Shown piece after piece: positions 49,767 through 62,005 of a DNA stretch of 64,000 nt (the first letter of the stretch is position 1; the number at the start of each line of letters is the position of its first letter). The notes beneath the pieces are model-generated. The model worked only from the letters and a program-made list of their open reading frames with translations, ran no database searches and was not told the DNA's origin. This DNA is from Modicisalibacter tunisiensis (GTDB taxonomy: Bacteria; Pseudomonadota; Gammaproteobacteria; Pseudomonadales; Halomonadaceae), in NCBI RefSeq assembly GCF_020148005.1, contig NZ_JAGXFD010000001.1, positions 3,103,322 to 3,167,321 of the forward strand, read 5' to 3'. A program made the translations under genes and the position numbers.

Positions 49767-50222
49767 ATGGACATTCGCAAGGTCAAGAAACTCATCGAGC
49801 TGCTCGAGGAATCCAACATCAGCGAGATCGAGATTCAGGAAGGTGAAGAGTCGGTTCGCATCAGCCGCCACCCGAACGGCGCCGCGGCGCAGCCCATGGC
49901 GCCCGCGCCGCAGTGGAGTCACGCACCCGCCGCGGCACCGAGCGCCGAGCCCGCGGTACCGGCCGATCCGGCCCCGGCCCAGCCCAGCGGTCATGCCGTG
50001 ACCTCGCCGATGGTGGGCACCTTCTACCGTTCACCGGCCCCGGGCGCCAAGGCGTTCGTCGAAGTCGGCCAGAGCGTCAAGAAGGGCGAGACCGTGTGCA
50101 TCGTCGAGGCCATGAAGATGATGAACCAGATCGAAGCCGACCAGGACGGCGTGGTCGAGGCGATCCTGGTCGAGGACGGCGAGCCGGTCGAGTTCGACCA
50201 GCCGATGCTGATCATCTCCTGA
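49767..50222 (+). CDS. accB: Acetyl-CoA carboxylase biotin carboxyl carrier protein
   Basis: 151 residues: [16 protein letters not shown] at the start, an Ala/Pro-rich linker (50-78), and the biotinyl domain with thumb residues and EAMKM (biotin lysine). Carries CO2 for malonyl-CoA synthesis. Followed by accC after 28 bp. Confidence 0.98.
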   Translation: MDIRKVKKLIELLEESNISEIEIQEGEESVRISRHPNGAAAQPMAPAPQWSHAPAAAPSAEPAVPADPAPAQPSGHAVTSPMVGTFYRSPAPGAKAFVEVGQSVKKGETVCIVEAMKMMNQIEADQDGVVEAILVEDGEPVEFDQPMLIIS

Positions 50223-50250
50223 TTCACGCGACAACCTGGCGGATCACATC

Positions 50251-51591
<1,341 letters not shown>

Positions 51592-51615
51592 GCCGGGCTT
51601 GCCGAGGAGACCGTC

Positions 51616-52521
51616 ATGCCCTGGCTGCAACTCAAGGCCCGCATCGCGCCGGACCAGGCCGAGACCCTCGAGGACCTGCTGCTCGCCGAGGGCGCCCAGG
51701 CCATCACCCTGCAGGACGCCCACGACGACCCGGTCTTCGAGCCGGAGCGCGGCAGCACGCCACTGTGGCAGGAGACCGTGCTGACCGGCCTCTACGATGA
51801 CCTTGAAGGCGTCGAGGCGATGCTCGAGCGGGTCCGTCAGGGCTGGGCGGCGGCGATGGGCGACGAGCCCTGCCCGGCCATCGAGTACGAGCTGCTCGCC
51901 GACCGTGACTGGGAGCGCGAGTGGATGGACGGCTTCGAGCCCCTGCGCATGGGGCAGCGGCTGTGGATCGTGCCCAGCTGGCATGACGCGCCGGATGCCG
52001 AGGCCGTCAACCTGCGCCTCGACCCGGGCCTGGCCTTCGGCACCGGCACCCATCCCACCACCGCGCTGTGCCTGGGCTGGCTCGACGGGCTCAGCGTCGA
52101 TGGCCTCCTCGACGGCCAACGGGTGCTCGACGTCGGCTGCGGTTCCGGCATCCTGGCGCTCGCCGCCCTCAAGCTGGGCGCAAGCGCCGCGACGGGCACC
52201 GACATCGACCCCCAGGCGCTGCTGGCGACACGTGACAACGCCGAGCGCAACGCCATCGCCGCGGACCGGCTGCTCCTCCACCAGCCCGAGACGCTGCCCG
52301 CGGAACGTTTCGCGGTCGTGCTCGCCAACATCCTCGCCGGGCCGCTCGTCGAACTCGCGCCGACCATCGCCGGCCACGTCGCCCCCGGCGGCCGCCTGGC
52401 GCTGTCGGGCATTCTCGCCCACCAGGCCGAGGACGTGCTCGCCGCCTACCGCGATCAGGGACTGGCCATGGACGAGCCGGTCGAGCGTGACGGCTGGGTG
52501 CTGCTGACCGGTCGCGCCTGA
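51616..52521 (+). CDS. prmA: Ribosomal protein L11 methyltransferase
   Basis: 301 residues. N-terminal L11-binding domain starting [10 protein letters not shown], then the SAM domain with [20 protein letters not shown] and ANILAGPL. Follows accC by 24 bp with GAGGAGAC-type site upstream; likely same operon. Confidence 0.96.
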   Translation: MPWLQLKARIAPDQAETLEDLLLAEGAQAITLQDAHDDPVFEPERGSTPLWQETVLTGLYDDLEGVEAMLERVRQGWAAAMGDEPCPAIEYELLADRDWEREWMDGFEPLRMGQRLWIVPSWHDAPDAEAVNLRLDPGLAFGTGTHPTTALCLGWLDGLSVDGLLDGQRVLDVGCGSGILALAALKLGASAATGTDIDPQALLATRDNAERNAIAADRLLLHQPETLPAERFAVVLANILAGPLVELAPTIAGHVAPGGRLALSGILAHQAEDVLAAYRDQGLAMDEPVERDGWVLLTGRA

Positions 52522-52564
52522 ACGTCCGGCCGCGGTCGTGCCATCAGCGAGCGGGGTCGCGGCC

Positions 52565-52593
52565 TTCAATCTGGGCGGGCAGGTGAGTATCAT
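52565..52593 (+). promoter_or_regulatory. Candidate promoter of dusB-fis
   Basis: TTCAAT (52565-52570), 17 bp, TATCAT (52588-52593), 28 bp before the dusB start. In enterics this promoter is growth-rate and stringently controlled; here I see only the hexamers. Confidence 0.4.
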
Positions 52594-52620
52594 AGGCGGC
52601 CCCTTGAGCCGAGACCCCCG

Positions 52621-53649
52621 ATGACGATGTCAGCCACTGCCAGCATCGCCCCCCCCGCCATTGGCCCCTACCAGCTGCCCAACCGGGTCATCCTGGCGCC
52701 CATGGCCGGTGTCACCGACCGCCCCTTTCGCCAGCTCTGCCGGCGTCTCGGCGCGGGCCTGGTGGTGGGCGAGATGGTCACCTCGGACCCCAGCCTGTGG
52801 CACACCCGCAAGTCGCGGCTGCGCATGGATCACAGCGGCGAGCCGGGCCCGCGCAGCGTGCAGATCGCCGGCGGCGATGCCGAGATGCTCGCCGAGGCCG
52901 CCCGACTCAATGTCGAGCGCGGCGCCCAGATCATCGACATCAACATGGGCTGCCCGGCCAAGAAGGTCTGCAACAAGGCCGCCGGTTCGGCCCTGCTGCG
53001 TGACGAGCGCCTGGTGGCCGAGATCCTCCACGCCGTGGTCGCCGCCGTGGACGTGCCGGTGACCCTGAAGATCCGCACCGGCTGGTGCGAGCGCAGCCGC
53101 AACGGCGTGCGCGTGGCGCGCCTCGCCGAGGACGCCGGCATCCGGGCCCTGGCCGTGCACGGCCGGACCCGCGACCAGCGCTACTCGGGCCAGGCCGAAT
53201 ACGACACCATCGCCGCCATCAAGGCCAGCGTGTCGCTGCCGGTCTTCGCCAACGGCGATATCGACTCCCCCGCCAGGGCGGCCGAGGTTCTCGACTATAC
53301 TGGGGCGGATGCCGTCATGGTCGGTCGCGGCGCCCAGGGCAACCCCTGGATCTTCCGCGAGATCGACCACTTCCTGCGCACCGGAGAGACCCCGAGCGCA
53401 CCGTCCCGCGCCGAGCAGCACGCCGTCATGCACGACCATCTCGAGGCCCTGCATGCCTTCTACGGCGAGGTCATGGGCGTGCGCATCGCGCGCAAGCACA
53501 TCGGCTGGTATCTGAGCACGCGGGACGACGCTCCGGCGCAGCGCAAGCGCTTCAACGCGCTCGAGACGCCGGACGCGCAGCAGCGTTTCGTGGATGAACT
53601 GTTCTGCCGGACCGGGTGTCCGGCAACCGATGGAATCAGCGCAGCATGA
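52621..53649 (+). CDS. dusB: tRNA-dihydrouridine synthase B
   Basis: 342 residues. FMN TIM barrel with [33 protein letters not shown] (catalytic Cys) and [12 protein letters not shown]. Reduces uridine 17 or so in tRNA. It overlaps fis by 4 nt, the conserved dusB-fis operon. Confidence 0.96.
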   Translation: MTMSATASIAPPAIGPYQLPNRVILAPMAGVTDRPFRQLCRRLGAGLVVGEMVTSDPSLWHTRKSRLRMDHSGEPGPRSVQIAGGDAEMLAEAARLNVERGAQIIDINMGCPAKKVCNKAAGSALLRDERLVAEILHAVVAAVDVPVTLKIRTGWCERSRNGVRVARLAEDAGIRALAVHGRTRDQRYSGQAEYDTIAAIKASVSLPVFANGDIDSPARAAEVLDYTGADAVMVGRGAQGNPWIFREIDHFLRTGETPSAPSRAEQHAVMHDHLEALHAFYGEVMGVRIARKHIGWYLSTRDDAPAQRKRFNALETPDAQQRFVDELFCRTGCPATDGISAA

Positions 53650-53945
53650 CCAGCAGTCAACCCCTATCCCCCGAAGCCGCGACGGAGGAAGAGCCGCTCG
53701 CAACGGCCCTGCCCCGCGGACAGACCCTGCGCCAGGCCGTGGATGACGCCATGCGCCGCTACTTCGCCCACCTCGAGGGCGAGACGGTCACCGACCTCTA
53801 TGCCATGGTCATGGCCGAGGTCGAGGCGCCCCTGCTCGGCGCCGTGCTCGAGTACGCCGGCGGCAATCAGACCCGTGCCGCCGACATGCTGGGGCTGAAT
53901 CGAGGCACGCTGCGCAAGAAGCTCAAGCAGTACGACCTGATCTGA
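53646..53945 (+). CDS. fis: DNA-binding protein Fis
   Basis: 99 residues (E. coli 98). C-terminal helix-turn-helix [27 protein letters not shown] is nearly that of enteric Fis; the N-terminal activation arm is present but diverged. Nucleoid protein and regulator. The ATG at 53646 overlaps the dusB stop. Confidence 0.96.
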   Translation: MTSSQPLSPEAATEEEPLATALPRGQTLRQAVDDAMRRYFAHLEGETVTDLYAMVMAEVEAPLLGAVLEYAGGNQTRAADMLGLNRGTLRKKLKQYDLI

Positions 53946-53949
53946 TCCC

Positions 53950-53982
53950 GGCGGCACCGGCGGTCCAGCCCCCGGTGCCGCC
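53950..53982 (+). terminator. GC-rich hairpin after fis
   Basis: Perfect 11-bp stem (53950-53960 with 53972-53982) with an 11-base loop, five bases after the fis stop. No T-run follows, so it may attenuate or stabilise rather than terminate. Confidence 0.4.
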
Positions 53983-54028
53983 ACCGTCGCTGCAATCCCC
54001 GTGAAACCGCCACCCCAAGAGTGACACC

Positions 54029-55621
<1,593 letters not shown>

Positions 55622-55624
55622 GGC

Positions 55625-55752
55625 GCGGAAAACGCCGAGTCTCGGCCATGCGTCGTTGAAAGTCGGCTCAAGATGCTCATTTGCAACAGCAAACTCCGCT
55701 CTTTCGCCGACTTTCGCCTAGCCTGGCCGTCGCTCAGCTGTTTTCTTGGGCT
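55625..55752. repeat. Nested palindromic intergenic element, copy C (reverse orientation)
   Basis: About 128 bp after purH, matching copy A when read on the minus strand. Middle arms GAAAGTCGGC-type and GCCGACTTTC replace AAAATCAGC and GCTGATTTT of copy A with paired changes on both sides; the inner TTTGC and GCAAA pair likewise. Outer arms are a third sequence and pair imperfectly. Confidence 0.8.
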
Positions 55753-55761
55753 TTTTAAACG

Positions 55762-55794
55762 AAACACCCCGCCAATCGCTCAGCGGGGTGTTTT
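55762..55794. terminator. Bidirectional terminator between purH and gabD-like gene
   Basis: Arms AAACACCCCGC (55762-55772) and GCGGGGTGTTT (55783-55793) with a 10-base loop; the A and T flanks give a T-run in both directions. Confidence 0.88.
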
Positions 55795-55839
55795 GCTTCT
55801 AGCCTTCAGGAGTACCTGACTCTTCCGGCTTGCGGCGGT

Positions 55840-57297
55840 TCAGCCCAGGTCGATGCACAGGTACTTGGTCTCCAGGAACTCGTCGAGCCCCTGATGACCG
55901 CCCTCGCGACCCAGGCCGGACTCCTTGACCCCGCCGAACGGCGCGGCGGGGTTGGAGATCAGCCCGGTGTTGACGCCGACGATGCCGTATTCCAGCGCCT
56001 CGCCGACCCGCCATACCTGACTCAGGTCCCGCGAATAGAAGTAGGCGGCCAGACCGAACGGGGTATCGTTGGCCATGGCCACGGCGTCTTCCTCGTCGTC
56101 GAAGGGGAACACCGCCGCCAGCGGACCGAAGGTTTCCTCGGAGGCGACCAGCATGTCGCTGCTGGCCTGATTGACCAGCGTCGGGGTGAAGAAGTTGCCG
56201 CCCAGCGGATGGGGATGGCCGCCCAGCAGCAGCTCGGCGCCCTTGTCGACGGCATCACGGATATGCCGGTTGACCTTCTCGACCGCATTCTGGTCGATCA
56301 ACGGCCCGATGTTGACCCCGTCCTTGGTGCCGTCACCGACATGCAGCTCGCTGTTCATGGCCGCGGCCAGCTTCTCGCAGAAGGCGTTGACCACGCTCGA
56401 CTGCACCAGGAAGCGGTTGACGCACACGCAGGTCTGGCCGCCGTTGCGGAACTTGGAGGCCATGGCCCCTTCCACGGCGGCGTCCAGGTCGGCGTCCTCG
56501 AAGACCAGGAACGGCGCGTTGCCGCCCAGTTCCAGGGAAATCTTCTGGATGTGCTGCGAGGCCTGCGCCATCAGCTTGCGGCCCACTTCGGTGGAACCGG
56601 TGAAGGTGATCTTGCGCACCAGCGGCGACTCGGTCAGCGCACCGGCGATCTCGCTGGCCTGACCGGAAACCACGTTGAACACGCCGCGCGGCACGCCCGC
56701 GCGCTCGGCCAGCAGCGCCAGCGCGGTGGCCGAGAACGGCGTCTGGCTGGCGGGCTTGACCACCGTGGTACAACCGGCGGCCAGTGCCGCGCCGACCTTG
56801 CGGGTAATCATCGCCGCCGGGAAGTTCCAGGGGGTGATGGCGCCCACCACACCCACCGGCTGCTTGGTCACCAGGATGCGCTGATTGGACTTGGCGGCGG
56901 GTACCGTCTCCCCGTAGATCCGGCGCGCCTCCTCGGCGAACCAGCGCAGGAAGCTGGCCGCATAGACGATCTCGCCCGCCGCCTCCTTGAGCGGCTTGCC
57001 CTGCTCGAGGGTCATGATGGCGGCGAGCTCGTCCTGATGCTCGAGCATCAGGTCGTACCATTTCATCAGAATGTCGGCCCGCTCCTGGGCGGTGTGCGCC
57101 CGCCAGCTCGGCAGCGCCGCATCGGCGGCCTCGATGGCGCGCTGCGTCTCGGCGCGCCCCATGCGCGGCATCCTGCCGATGGTCTCGCCCGTCGCCGGAT
57201 TGTCGACCTCGATCTGTTCGCCGCTGTCGGCGGCGACCCAGCCGCCGTCGATATAGGCGAAGGGACGAAACAGCGAACTGTCCTGCAACGACTCCAT
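55840..57297 (-). CDS. gabD: NAD(P)-dependent succinate-semialdehyde dehydrogenase
   Basis: 485 residues (E. coli GabD 482). Aldehyde dehydrogenase with TPWNFPAAMITRK, FTGSTEVGRKL, catalytic Glu in LELGGNAPF and Cys in GGQTCVCVNR. GabD-like features throughout, but no gabT is adjacent, so another semialdehyde substrate is possible. ATG at 57295-57297 with AAGGAG upstream. Confidence 0.88.
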   Translation of the reverse strand: MESLQDSSLFRPFAYIDGGWVAADSGEQIEVDNPATGETIGRMPRMGRAETQRAIEAADAALPSWRAHTAQERADILMKWYDLMLEHQDELAAIMTLEQGKPLKEAAGEIVYAASFLRWFAEEARRIYGETVPAAKSNQRILVTKQPVGVVGAITPWNFPAAMITRKVGAALAAGCTTVVKPASQTPFSATALALLAERAGVPRGVFNVVSGQASEIAGALTESPLVRKITFTGSTEVGRKLMAQASQHIQKISLELGGNAPFLVFEDADLDAAVEGAMASKFRNGGQTCVCVNRFLVQSSVVNAFCEKLAAAMNSELHVGDGTKDGVNIGPLIDQNAVEKVNRHIRDAVDKGAELLLGGHPHPLGGNFFTPTLVNQASSDMLVASEETFGPLAAVFPFDDEEDAVAMANDTPFGLAAYFYSRDLSQVWRVGEALEYGIVGVNTGLISNPAAPFGGVKESGLGREGGHQGLDEFLETKYLCIDLG

Positions 57298-57307
57298 GAT
57301 GCTCTCC

Positions 57308-57865
57308 TTATCCTTGCGACGACCGGGAAGCGATCGCCGATGACTGCCGCCCGGCCGTGTCGCCGGGCATGACGTTGACATGGGCACTGGCGGGGGGCGC
57401 CGGTGCGGTCGCGAGCAGCCCGGAGAGCAGCGTCACCACCGCCGCCAGGCCGATGGCCACCCAGCAGAAGAGCCGCCCCCTGTAGCGCTCGGGGGAGCGA
57501 CGAATCTGATACAGGCCGAACAGGGCGAACAGGACCGCGACGGCGCCGAACAGCGGCGCCAGCACATCGAAAAACAGGCCCAGCAGGGCCACCACCACGG
57601 CGGCGATGGCGGCATTGGCATGACGGGGGGTCTCGGCGCCGGAACGGGCCGCCGGGGGGCACGGCCGGGCTCGGCGCTGGGGTTCGGGACGGTTGAGGAC
57701 CTGGCGCGCACGCTGGCCCCGGGGATCGAAACGCACGGCAGTGCCCGGGCCGGGAAGTCCGCGTCCGCGCCAGTCCGCCAGGCCGAAGTCATAACGCTGG
57801 CCATCCGGCGTCTCGATGGTCCCTTCCTGTGCTGCATCGTCGAACGCGATGATCTCGCCGTCCAA
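57308..57865 (-). CDS. Membrane protein with N-terminal cold-shock-like domain
   Basis: 185 residues. The first 58 (GEIIAFDDAAQEGTIETPDG, GTAVRFDPRG) look like a cold-shock/OB fold; after a Pro/Arg-rich linker come three hydrophobic helices (about 85-160) and a short tail. Start is TTG at 57863-57865 with GGGAG upstream. It sits between srkA and the dehydrogenase gene. Nucleic-acid binding is inferred from fold resemblance only. Confidence 0.65.
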   Translation of the reverse strand: MDGEIIAFDDAAQEGTIETPDGQRYDFGLADWRGRGLPGPGTAVRFDPRGQRARQVLNRPEPQRRARPCPPAARSGAETPRHANAAIAAVVVALLGLFFDVLAPLFGAVAVLFALFGLYQIRRSPERYRGRLFCWVAIGLAAVVTLLSGLLATAPAPPASAHVNVMPGDTAGRQSSAIASRSSQG

Positions 57866-57947
57866 GGCCTTCTCCCTTACGCTGGGGCGTCCTTCATGCT
57901 AAGCGCTTTGCCGGCCGGACACCAATAGCCAAAGGTCGCCGCCCGGC

Positions 57948-58931
57948 TCAGGCCAGCCAGCGCCCGCCCTCCAGGGCCAGACGCTGCTGCTCCAGCGTGC
58001 GAATGTGCTGGTCCCAGTAATCCTCGCTGGCCACCCAGGGAAAGGCACGCGGGAAGGCCGGATCCGCCCAGCGCGCCACCAGCCAGGCGCTGTGGCGCAT
58101 CAGACGCAGGGTGCGCAGCGTTTCGATCCACTCGAGCTCGCGCCGGTCGAAGTCGTGGTATTGCTCGTAGCCCTCGAGCAGTTCCGACAGCTGGGCCCGC
58201 CATTCCGGGTCGCTCTGAGCGGTCAGCATCATCCACAGATCCTGCACCGCCGGTGCCATGCCGCAGTCGTCGAAGTCGACCAGGGTGAACTCGGCGTCGC
58301 GGCCCAGGATATTGCCCAGATGGCAGTCGCCGTGCACGCGGATCAGCGAGCGGGCCGGCCAGGCGTGCGCGACGAGCAGCGGCTCCAGCGCCTCGCTGAT
58401 GCGCAGGTAGGCCTGGCGCTGGCGCCGGTTCAACCAGGCGCCGGCCAGCACCTGCTCGCGACTGTGGGCCACGCGCTCGGCCGGGTTCAGCGTCGGCCGC
58501 TCGACGAAGGGCCGCCGGCTCGACACCGCATGCAGCCGGCCGATCAACTCGCCCAGCGCGAACAGGTGCTCGGGATTCTCGAGCTCCGGCGCCTGCCCGG
58601 CCACCTGCGGAAACAGCGTGAAACGAAAGCCGGCGTGGGTGTGCAGGGTCTCGCCGGCCTCATCCCGCCACGGTGCCGCCACGGGCACCGCCGCCTCCGC
58701 CAGTTCCTGCAGGAAGGCATGCTCCTCGCGAATCTGGGCGTCGCTCCAGCGCTGCGGTCGGTAGAACTTGGCCACCCAGCGCCGCCCCTCGTCGTCCCGG
58801 AACTGAAACACGCGGTTCTCGTAGCTGTTCAGCGCGAACGGCTCGCCGGGCAGCATCAGGCCCAGCGATTCCACGGCCGAGACGATGCGCTGGGGGGACA
58901 GGGTGTCGAAGGGGTGCAGATTGGCAGTCAT
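57948..58931 (-). CDS. srkA: Stress response kinase A (SrkA/YihE)
   Basis: 327 residues (E. coli 328). Aminoglycoside-phosphotransferase-like kinase with NSYENRVFQF, VHGDCHLGNIL (catalytic Asp) and LVDFDDCGM (metal Asp). E. coli SrkA counters stress-induced death; dsbA, its usual neighbour, is not here. Confidence 0.94.
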   Translation of the reverse strand: MTANLHPFDTLSPQRIVSAVESLGLMLPGEPFALNSYENRVFQFRDDEGRRWVAKFYRPQRWSDAQIREEHAFLQELAEAAVPVAAPWRDEAGETLHTHAGFRFTLFPQVAGQAPELENPEHLFALGELIGRLHAVSSRRPFVERPTLNPAERVAHSREQVLAGAWLNRRQRQAYLRISEALEPLLVAHAWPARSLIRVHGDCHLGNILGRDAEFTLVDFDDCGMAPAVQDLWMMLTAQSDPEWRAQLSELLEGYEQYHDFDRRELEWIETLRTLRLMRHSAWLVARWADPAFPRAFPWVASEDYWDQHIRTLEQQRLALEGGRWLA

Positions 58932-58987
58932 GTGCGCATCCTTGGCCGTTTGATGAAGGGCATGCTAGCAGACCGCACGCCGCCCCG

Positions 58988-59755
58988 TTAGCGCCCCGCC
59001 GCCAGCGGCGTGCGCGCCGCCGCCCAGGCCTCCACGTGCAGGGCCCCCGCCTCGCGGCAGGCCTCGGCCAGGGCCCCCAGCGAGGCGCCGGTGGTCATCA
59101 CGTCATCGACCAGCGCCACCCGGACCGGCAGCTCGCGACCGACGACGAAGGCATCGCGCAGGTTGCGCCGCCGCGCGCGGCGATCGAGCCCGCGCTGGGT
59201 CGGCGTGTCGCGCCGCCGCTGCGGGACGGTCCACGGCAGGCCCAGGCTCCGGGCCAGGCGCGCGGTCAGCCACGGCCCGGTATCCAACCCCGCCTCGCGG
59301 GCCCGCCGCCGGTGCCGCGGCAGGGCAATCAGCAACTCGGGGCGCTCGGCCGCGTCCAGCGACGCCAGCTCCCGGGCCATCAGCGTCACCAGCAGGGTGC
59401 CGGCCCGCGGGTCGGCGGCGAACTTGAAGCGCTGCAGCAGGGCGGCGACCTCCGCCTCGTAGCGCAGCCCTACCCGCGCCCCGTCGAAGGCCGGCGGCGA
59501 GCTCAGGCAGCGCCCGCACCAGTCCGGCGCAGCGGGCGGCAGCGGCTCGGCACAGCGCCGGCAGGCGGGTCGATTCCACGGCAGCGCCGCCAGGCAGGCC
59601 TCGCACCAGGGCGCCTGCGGCGGGCAGGGCCCCAGGCAGAAGGCGCAGCCGCCGGGCAGGGTCGTGCGCAACCCTTGGTCAACCCTTGATGAAACCAAGG
59701 TTGACAGTCGCCGCGCTCGCCCTATCATCACAGTCAACTTATTTTCAGAAATCAT
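58988..59755 (-). CDS. comF: ComF family protein
   Basis: 255 residues: an N-terminal four-cysteine zinc finger (CAFC...CEAC, then CRRC and CGRC) and a phosphoribosyltransferase-like domain with VALVDDVMTTGAS. Involved in DNA uptake in competent species. The start is not settled: ATGs at 59755 and 59728 both lack a ribosome-binding site, and the first overlaps the bioB promoter; the Cys region starts at about residue 38 of the longer form. Confidence 0.85.
   Translation of the reverse strand: MISENKLTVMIGRARRLSTLVSSRVDQGLRTTLPGGCAFCLGPCPPQAPWCEACLAALPWNRPACRRCAEPLPPAAPDWCGRCLSSPPAFDGARVGLRYEAEVAALLQRFKFAADPRAGTLLVTLMARELASLDAAERPELLIALPRHRRRAREAGLDTGPWLTARLARSLGLPWTVPQRRRDTPTQRGLDRRARRRNLRDAFVVGRELPVRVALVDDVMTTGASLGALAEACREAGALHVEAWAAARTPLAAGR
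59676..59707. promoter_or_regulatory. BirA-type operator (bioO)
   Basis: TGGTCAACC and GGTTGACAG form an inverted repeat with a 14-bp spacer, the layout of BirA operators in gammaproteobacteria (TTGTAAACC-N14/16-GGTTTACAA type). Its right half overlaps the bioB -35. Confidence 0.7.
59701..59728 (+). promoter_or_regulatory. bioB promoter
   Basis: Perfect -35 TTGACA (59701-59706), 16 bp, -10 TATCAT (59723-59728). The -35 lies inside the BirA operator, so holo-BirA bound to it should block the promoter. Confidence 0.7.
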
Positions 59756-59781
59756 GTTAACAACAGGAAGCCGAACCTGAC

Positions 59782-60837
59782 ATGAGCGTATCGCCCTCCC
59801 CGACCCCGCGTCACGACTGGCGGCTCGACGAGATCGAGGCCCTGTTCGCCCGGCCCTTCAACGACCTGCTGTTCCACGCCCAGCAGGTGCACCGGGCCCA
59901 TTTCGATGCCAACGCCGTGCAGGTCTCGACGCTGCTGTCGATCAAGACCGGCGCCTGCCCCGAGGACTGCAAGTACTGTCCGCAATCCGGCCACTACAAC
60001 ACCGGGCTCGACAAGGAAAGGCTGCTCGAGATCGAGAAGGTGGTGGAGCAGGCCAAGGCCGCCCGCGACGCCGGGGCCAGCCGCTTCTGCATGGGCGCAG
60101 CCTGGCGCAGCCCCCGGGAGCGCGACCTGGACGTGGTGCTGGAGATGGTCCGTCAGGTCAAGGCGCTGGGGCTCGAGACCTGCATGACGCTGGGCATGCT
60201 CGACGACGCCCAGGCCACCCGGCTGGCCGAGGCCGGGCTCGACTACTACAACCACAACCTCGATACCTCGCCGGACTACTACGGCGAGATCATCACTACC
60301 CGCAGCTACGCCGACCGCCTCGACACCCTGGCCCATGTGCGCGACGCCGGCATGAAGATCTGCAGCGGCGGCATCCTCGGCATGGGGGAAGCCGCCCGCG
60401 ATCGCGCCAGCCTGCTCCAGCAGCTCGCCAACCTCGACCCGCACCCTGAATCGGTGCCCATCAACCAGCTGGTCAAGGTGCCCGGAACGCCGCTGGAAGA
60501 TGCCGACGACCTGGACCCGTTCGACTTCGTGCGTGCCATCGCGGTCGCGCGCATCCTGATGCCGCAGAGCCATGTGCGGCTGTCCGCGGGCCGCGAGCAG
60601 ATGGACGATGCCACCCAGGCCCTGGCCTTCCTGGCGGGCGCCAACTCGATCTTCTACGGCGACCGGCTGCTGACCACCGAGAACCCGGAGGCCGACCGCG
60701 ACCACCGGCTGTTCGAGCGTCTGGGCCTGCACCCGGAAACCCGTGACATCACCGACGATGCCGACCACGGCGCCGTGGCCGCCGCGCGGCCGGTACCGTC
60801 CGCGCTCTACTACGACGCGGCGGTCCGGAGCGCCTGA
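59782..60837 (+). CDS. bioB: Biotin synthase
   Basis: 351 residues. Radical SAM motif [11 protein letters not shown], downstream cluster residues in SGGILGMGE and RLSAGRE (Arg). Inserts sulfur into dethiobiotin. First gene of bioB-bioF-bioH-bioC-bioD; supplies the biotin used by AccB and PycB in this window. Confidence 0.98.
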   Translation: MSVSPSPTPRHDWRLDEIEALFARPFNDLLFHAQQVHRAHFDANAVQVSTLLSIKTGACPEDCKYCPQSGHYNTGLDKERLLEIEKVVEQAKAARDAGASRFCMGAAWRSPRERDLDVVLEMVRQVKALGLETCMTLGMLDDAQATRLAEAGLDYYNHNLDTSPDYYGEIITTRSYADRLDTLAHVRDAGMKICSGGILGMGEAARDRASLLQQLANLDPHPESVPINQLVKVPGTPLEDADDLDPFDFVRAIAVARILMPQSHVRLSAGREQMDDATQALAFLAGANSIFYGDRLLTTENPEADRDHRLFERLGLHPETRDITDDADHGAVAAARPVPSALYYDAAVRSA

Positions 60838-60838
60838 G

Positions 60839-62005
60839 ATGTGGCGCGAGACCCTCGCCCATCGCCTCGAGACGCGGCGCGCCAAGTCGCTGTGGCGCGA
60901 TCGGGCACTGTACCGCCCCGCGGGTGACGCCGGCCTGATCGGGAGCGGGCGCCGCCTGCACGACTTCGCCGGCAACGACTACCTCGGCCTGGCCCGCGAC
61001 CCGCGCCTCGCCGAGGCCCAGGCCGAGGGCGCGCACCGCCACGGCAGCGGCGGCCGCGCCTCGCACCTGGTATGCGGCCACCTGTCACCCCATCATGCCC
61101 TCGAGGAACGCCTCGCCGCGCTGACCGGCCGCCCCCGGGCGCTGCTGTTCTCGACCGGCTACATGGCCAACCTGGCCGTGCTGCAGGTGCTCGGCGACGG
61201 GGCCCGCGTCTTCCAAGACCGCCTCAACCACGCCTCGCTGCTGGACGGCGCGGCCCTCGCCGGAGCGCGCTCGCGGCGCTTCCATCATGCGGACCTCGCC
61301 GATCTGGAACGCCTCCTGACGCGCGCACCGGCCGACACCGCCCGTCTGGTCGTCAGCGACGGAGTCTTCAGCATGGACGGCGACGTGGCCGATGTCGGTG
61401 GACTCGCCGATGTCGCCCGTCGCCACGCAGCCGCGCTGGTGATCGACGACGCCCATGGCATCGGCGTGCTCGGCGAGCATGGCGACGGCAGCGCGGGTTT
61501 CCGACACCCTGTCGATGCGGTGCCGGTGCTGGTCGGCACCCTGGGCAAGGCGCTGGGCAGTGCCGGCGCCTTCGTGGCCGGCGACGACCTGCTGATCGAC
61601 GCCCTGACCCAGCTCGCCCGCCCCTACATCTATACCACCGCCCAGCCCCCGGGCGTGGCCTGCGCCACCCTGCGGGCCCTGGACATCCTCGCGGCGGAGC
61701 CCGAGCGGCGCCGACACCTGCAGGCCCTGATCACTCACTGGCGAACCCGGGGCGCCGCACTCGGCCTGCCGCTGCTGCCCTCGGCCACGCCCATTCAGCC
61801 GGTACTGCTCGGCGACAGCACGCGCACCCTGAGCTGGGCCCGGCGACTGCATGAACAGGGCTTTCTGGTCGGCGCGATCCGTCCGCCCACCGTGCCGCGC
61901 GGTCGGGCCCGGCTGCGCGTCACCCTCAGCGCCGCCCATGACCGCGCCACCCTGGATGAGCTGCTCGACCGCCTGGCCGCGCTCGCCGCCGAGGAGGCGT
62001 CATGA
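60839..62005 (+). CDS. bioF: 8-amino-7-oxononanoate synthase
   Basis: 388 residues. PLP enzyme with FAGNDYLGLA, GSGGRASHLVCGH, DDAHGIGVLG and GTLGKALGSAG (PLP lysine). Condenses pimeloyl-ACP/CoA with alanine. ATG one base after the bioB stop; overlaps bioH by 4 nt. Confidence 0.96.
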   Translation: MWRETLAHRLETRRAKSLWRDRALYRPAGDAGLIGSGRRLHDFAGNDYLGLARDPRLAEAQAEGAHRHGSGGRASHLVCGHLSPHHALEERLAALTGRPRALLFSTGYMANLAVLQVLGDGARVFQDRLNHASLLDGAALAGARSRRFHHADLADLERLLTRAPADTARLVVSDGVFSMDGDVADVGGLADVARRHAAALVIDDAHGIGVLGEHGDGSAGFRHPVDAVPVLVGTLGKALGSAGAFVAGDDLLIDALTQLARPYIYTTAQPPGVACATLRALDILAAEPERRRHLQALITHWRTRGAALGLPLLPSATPIQPVLLGDSTRTLSWARRLHEQGFLVGAIRPPTVPRGRARLRVTLSAAHDRATLDELLDRLAALAAEEAS

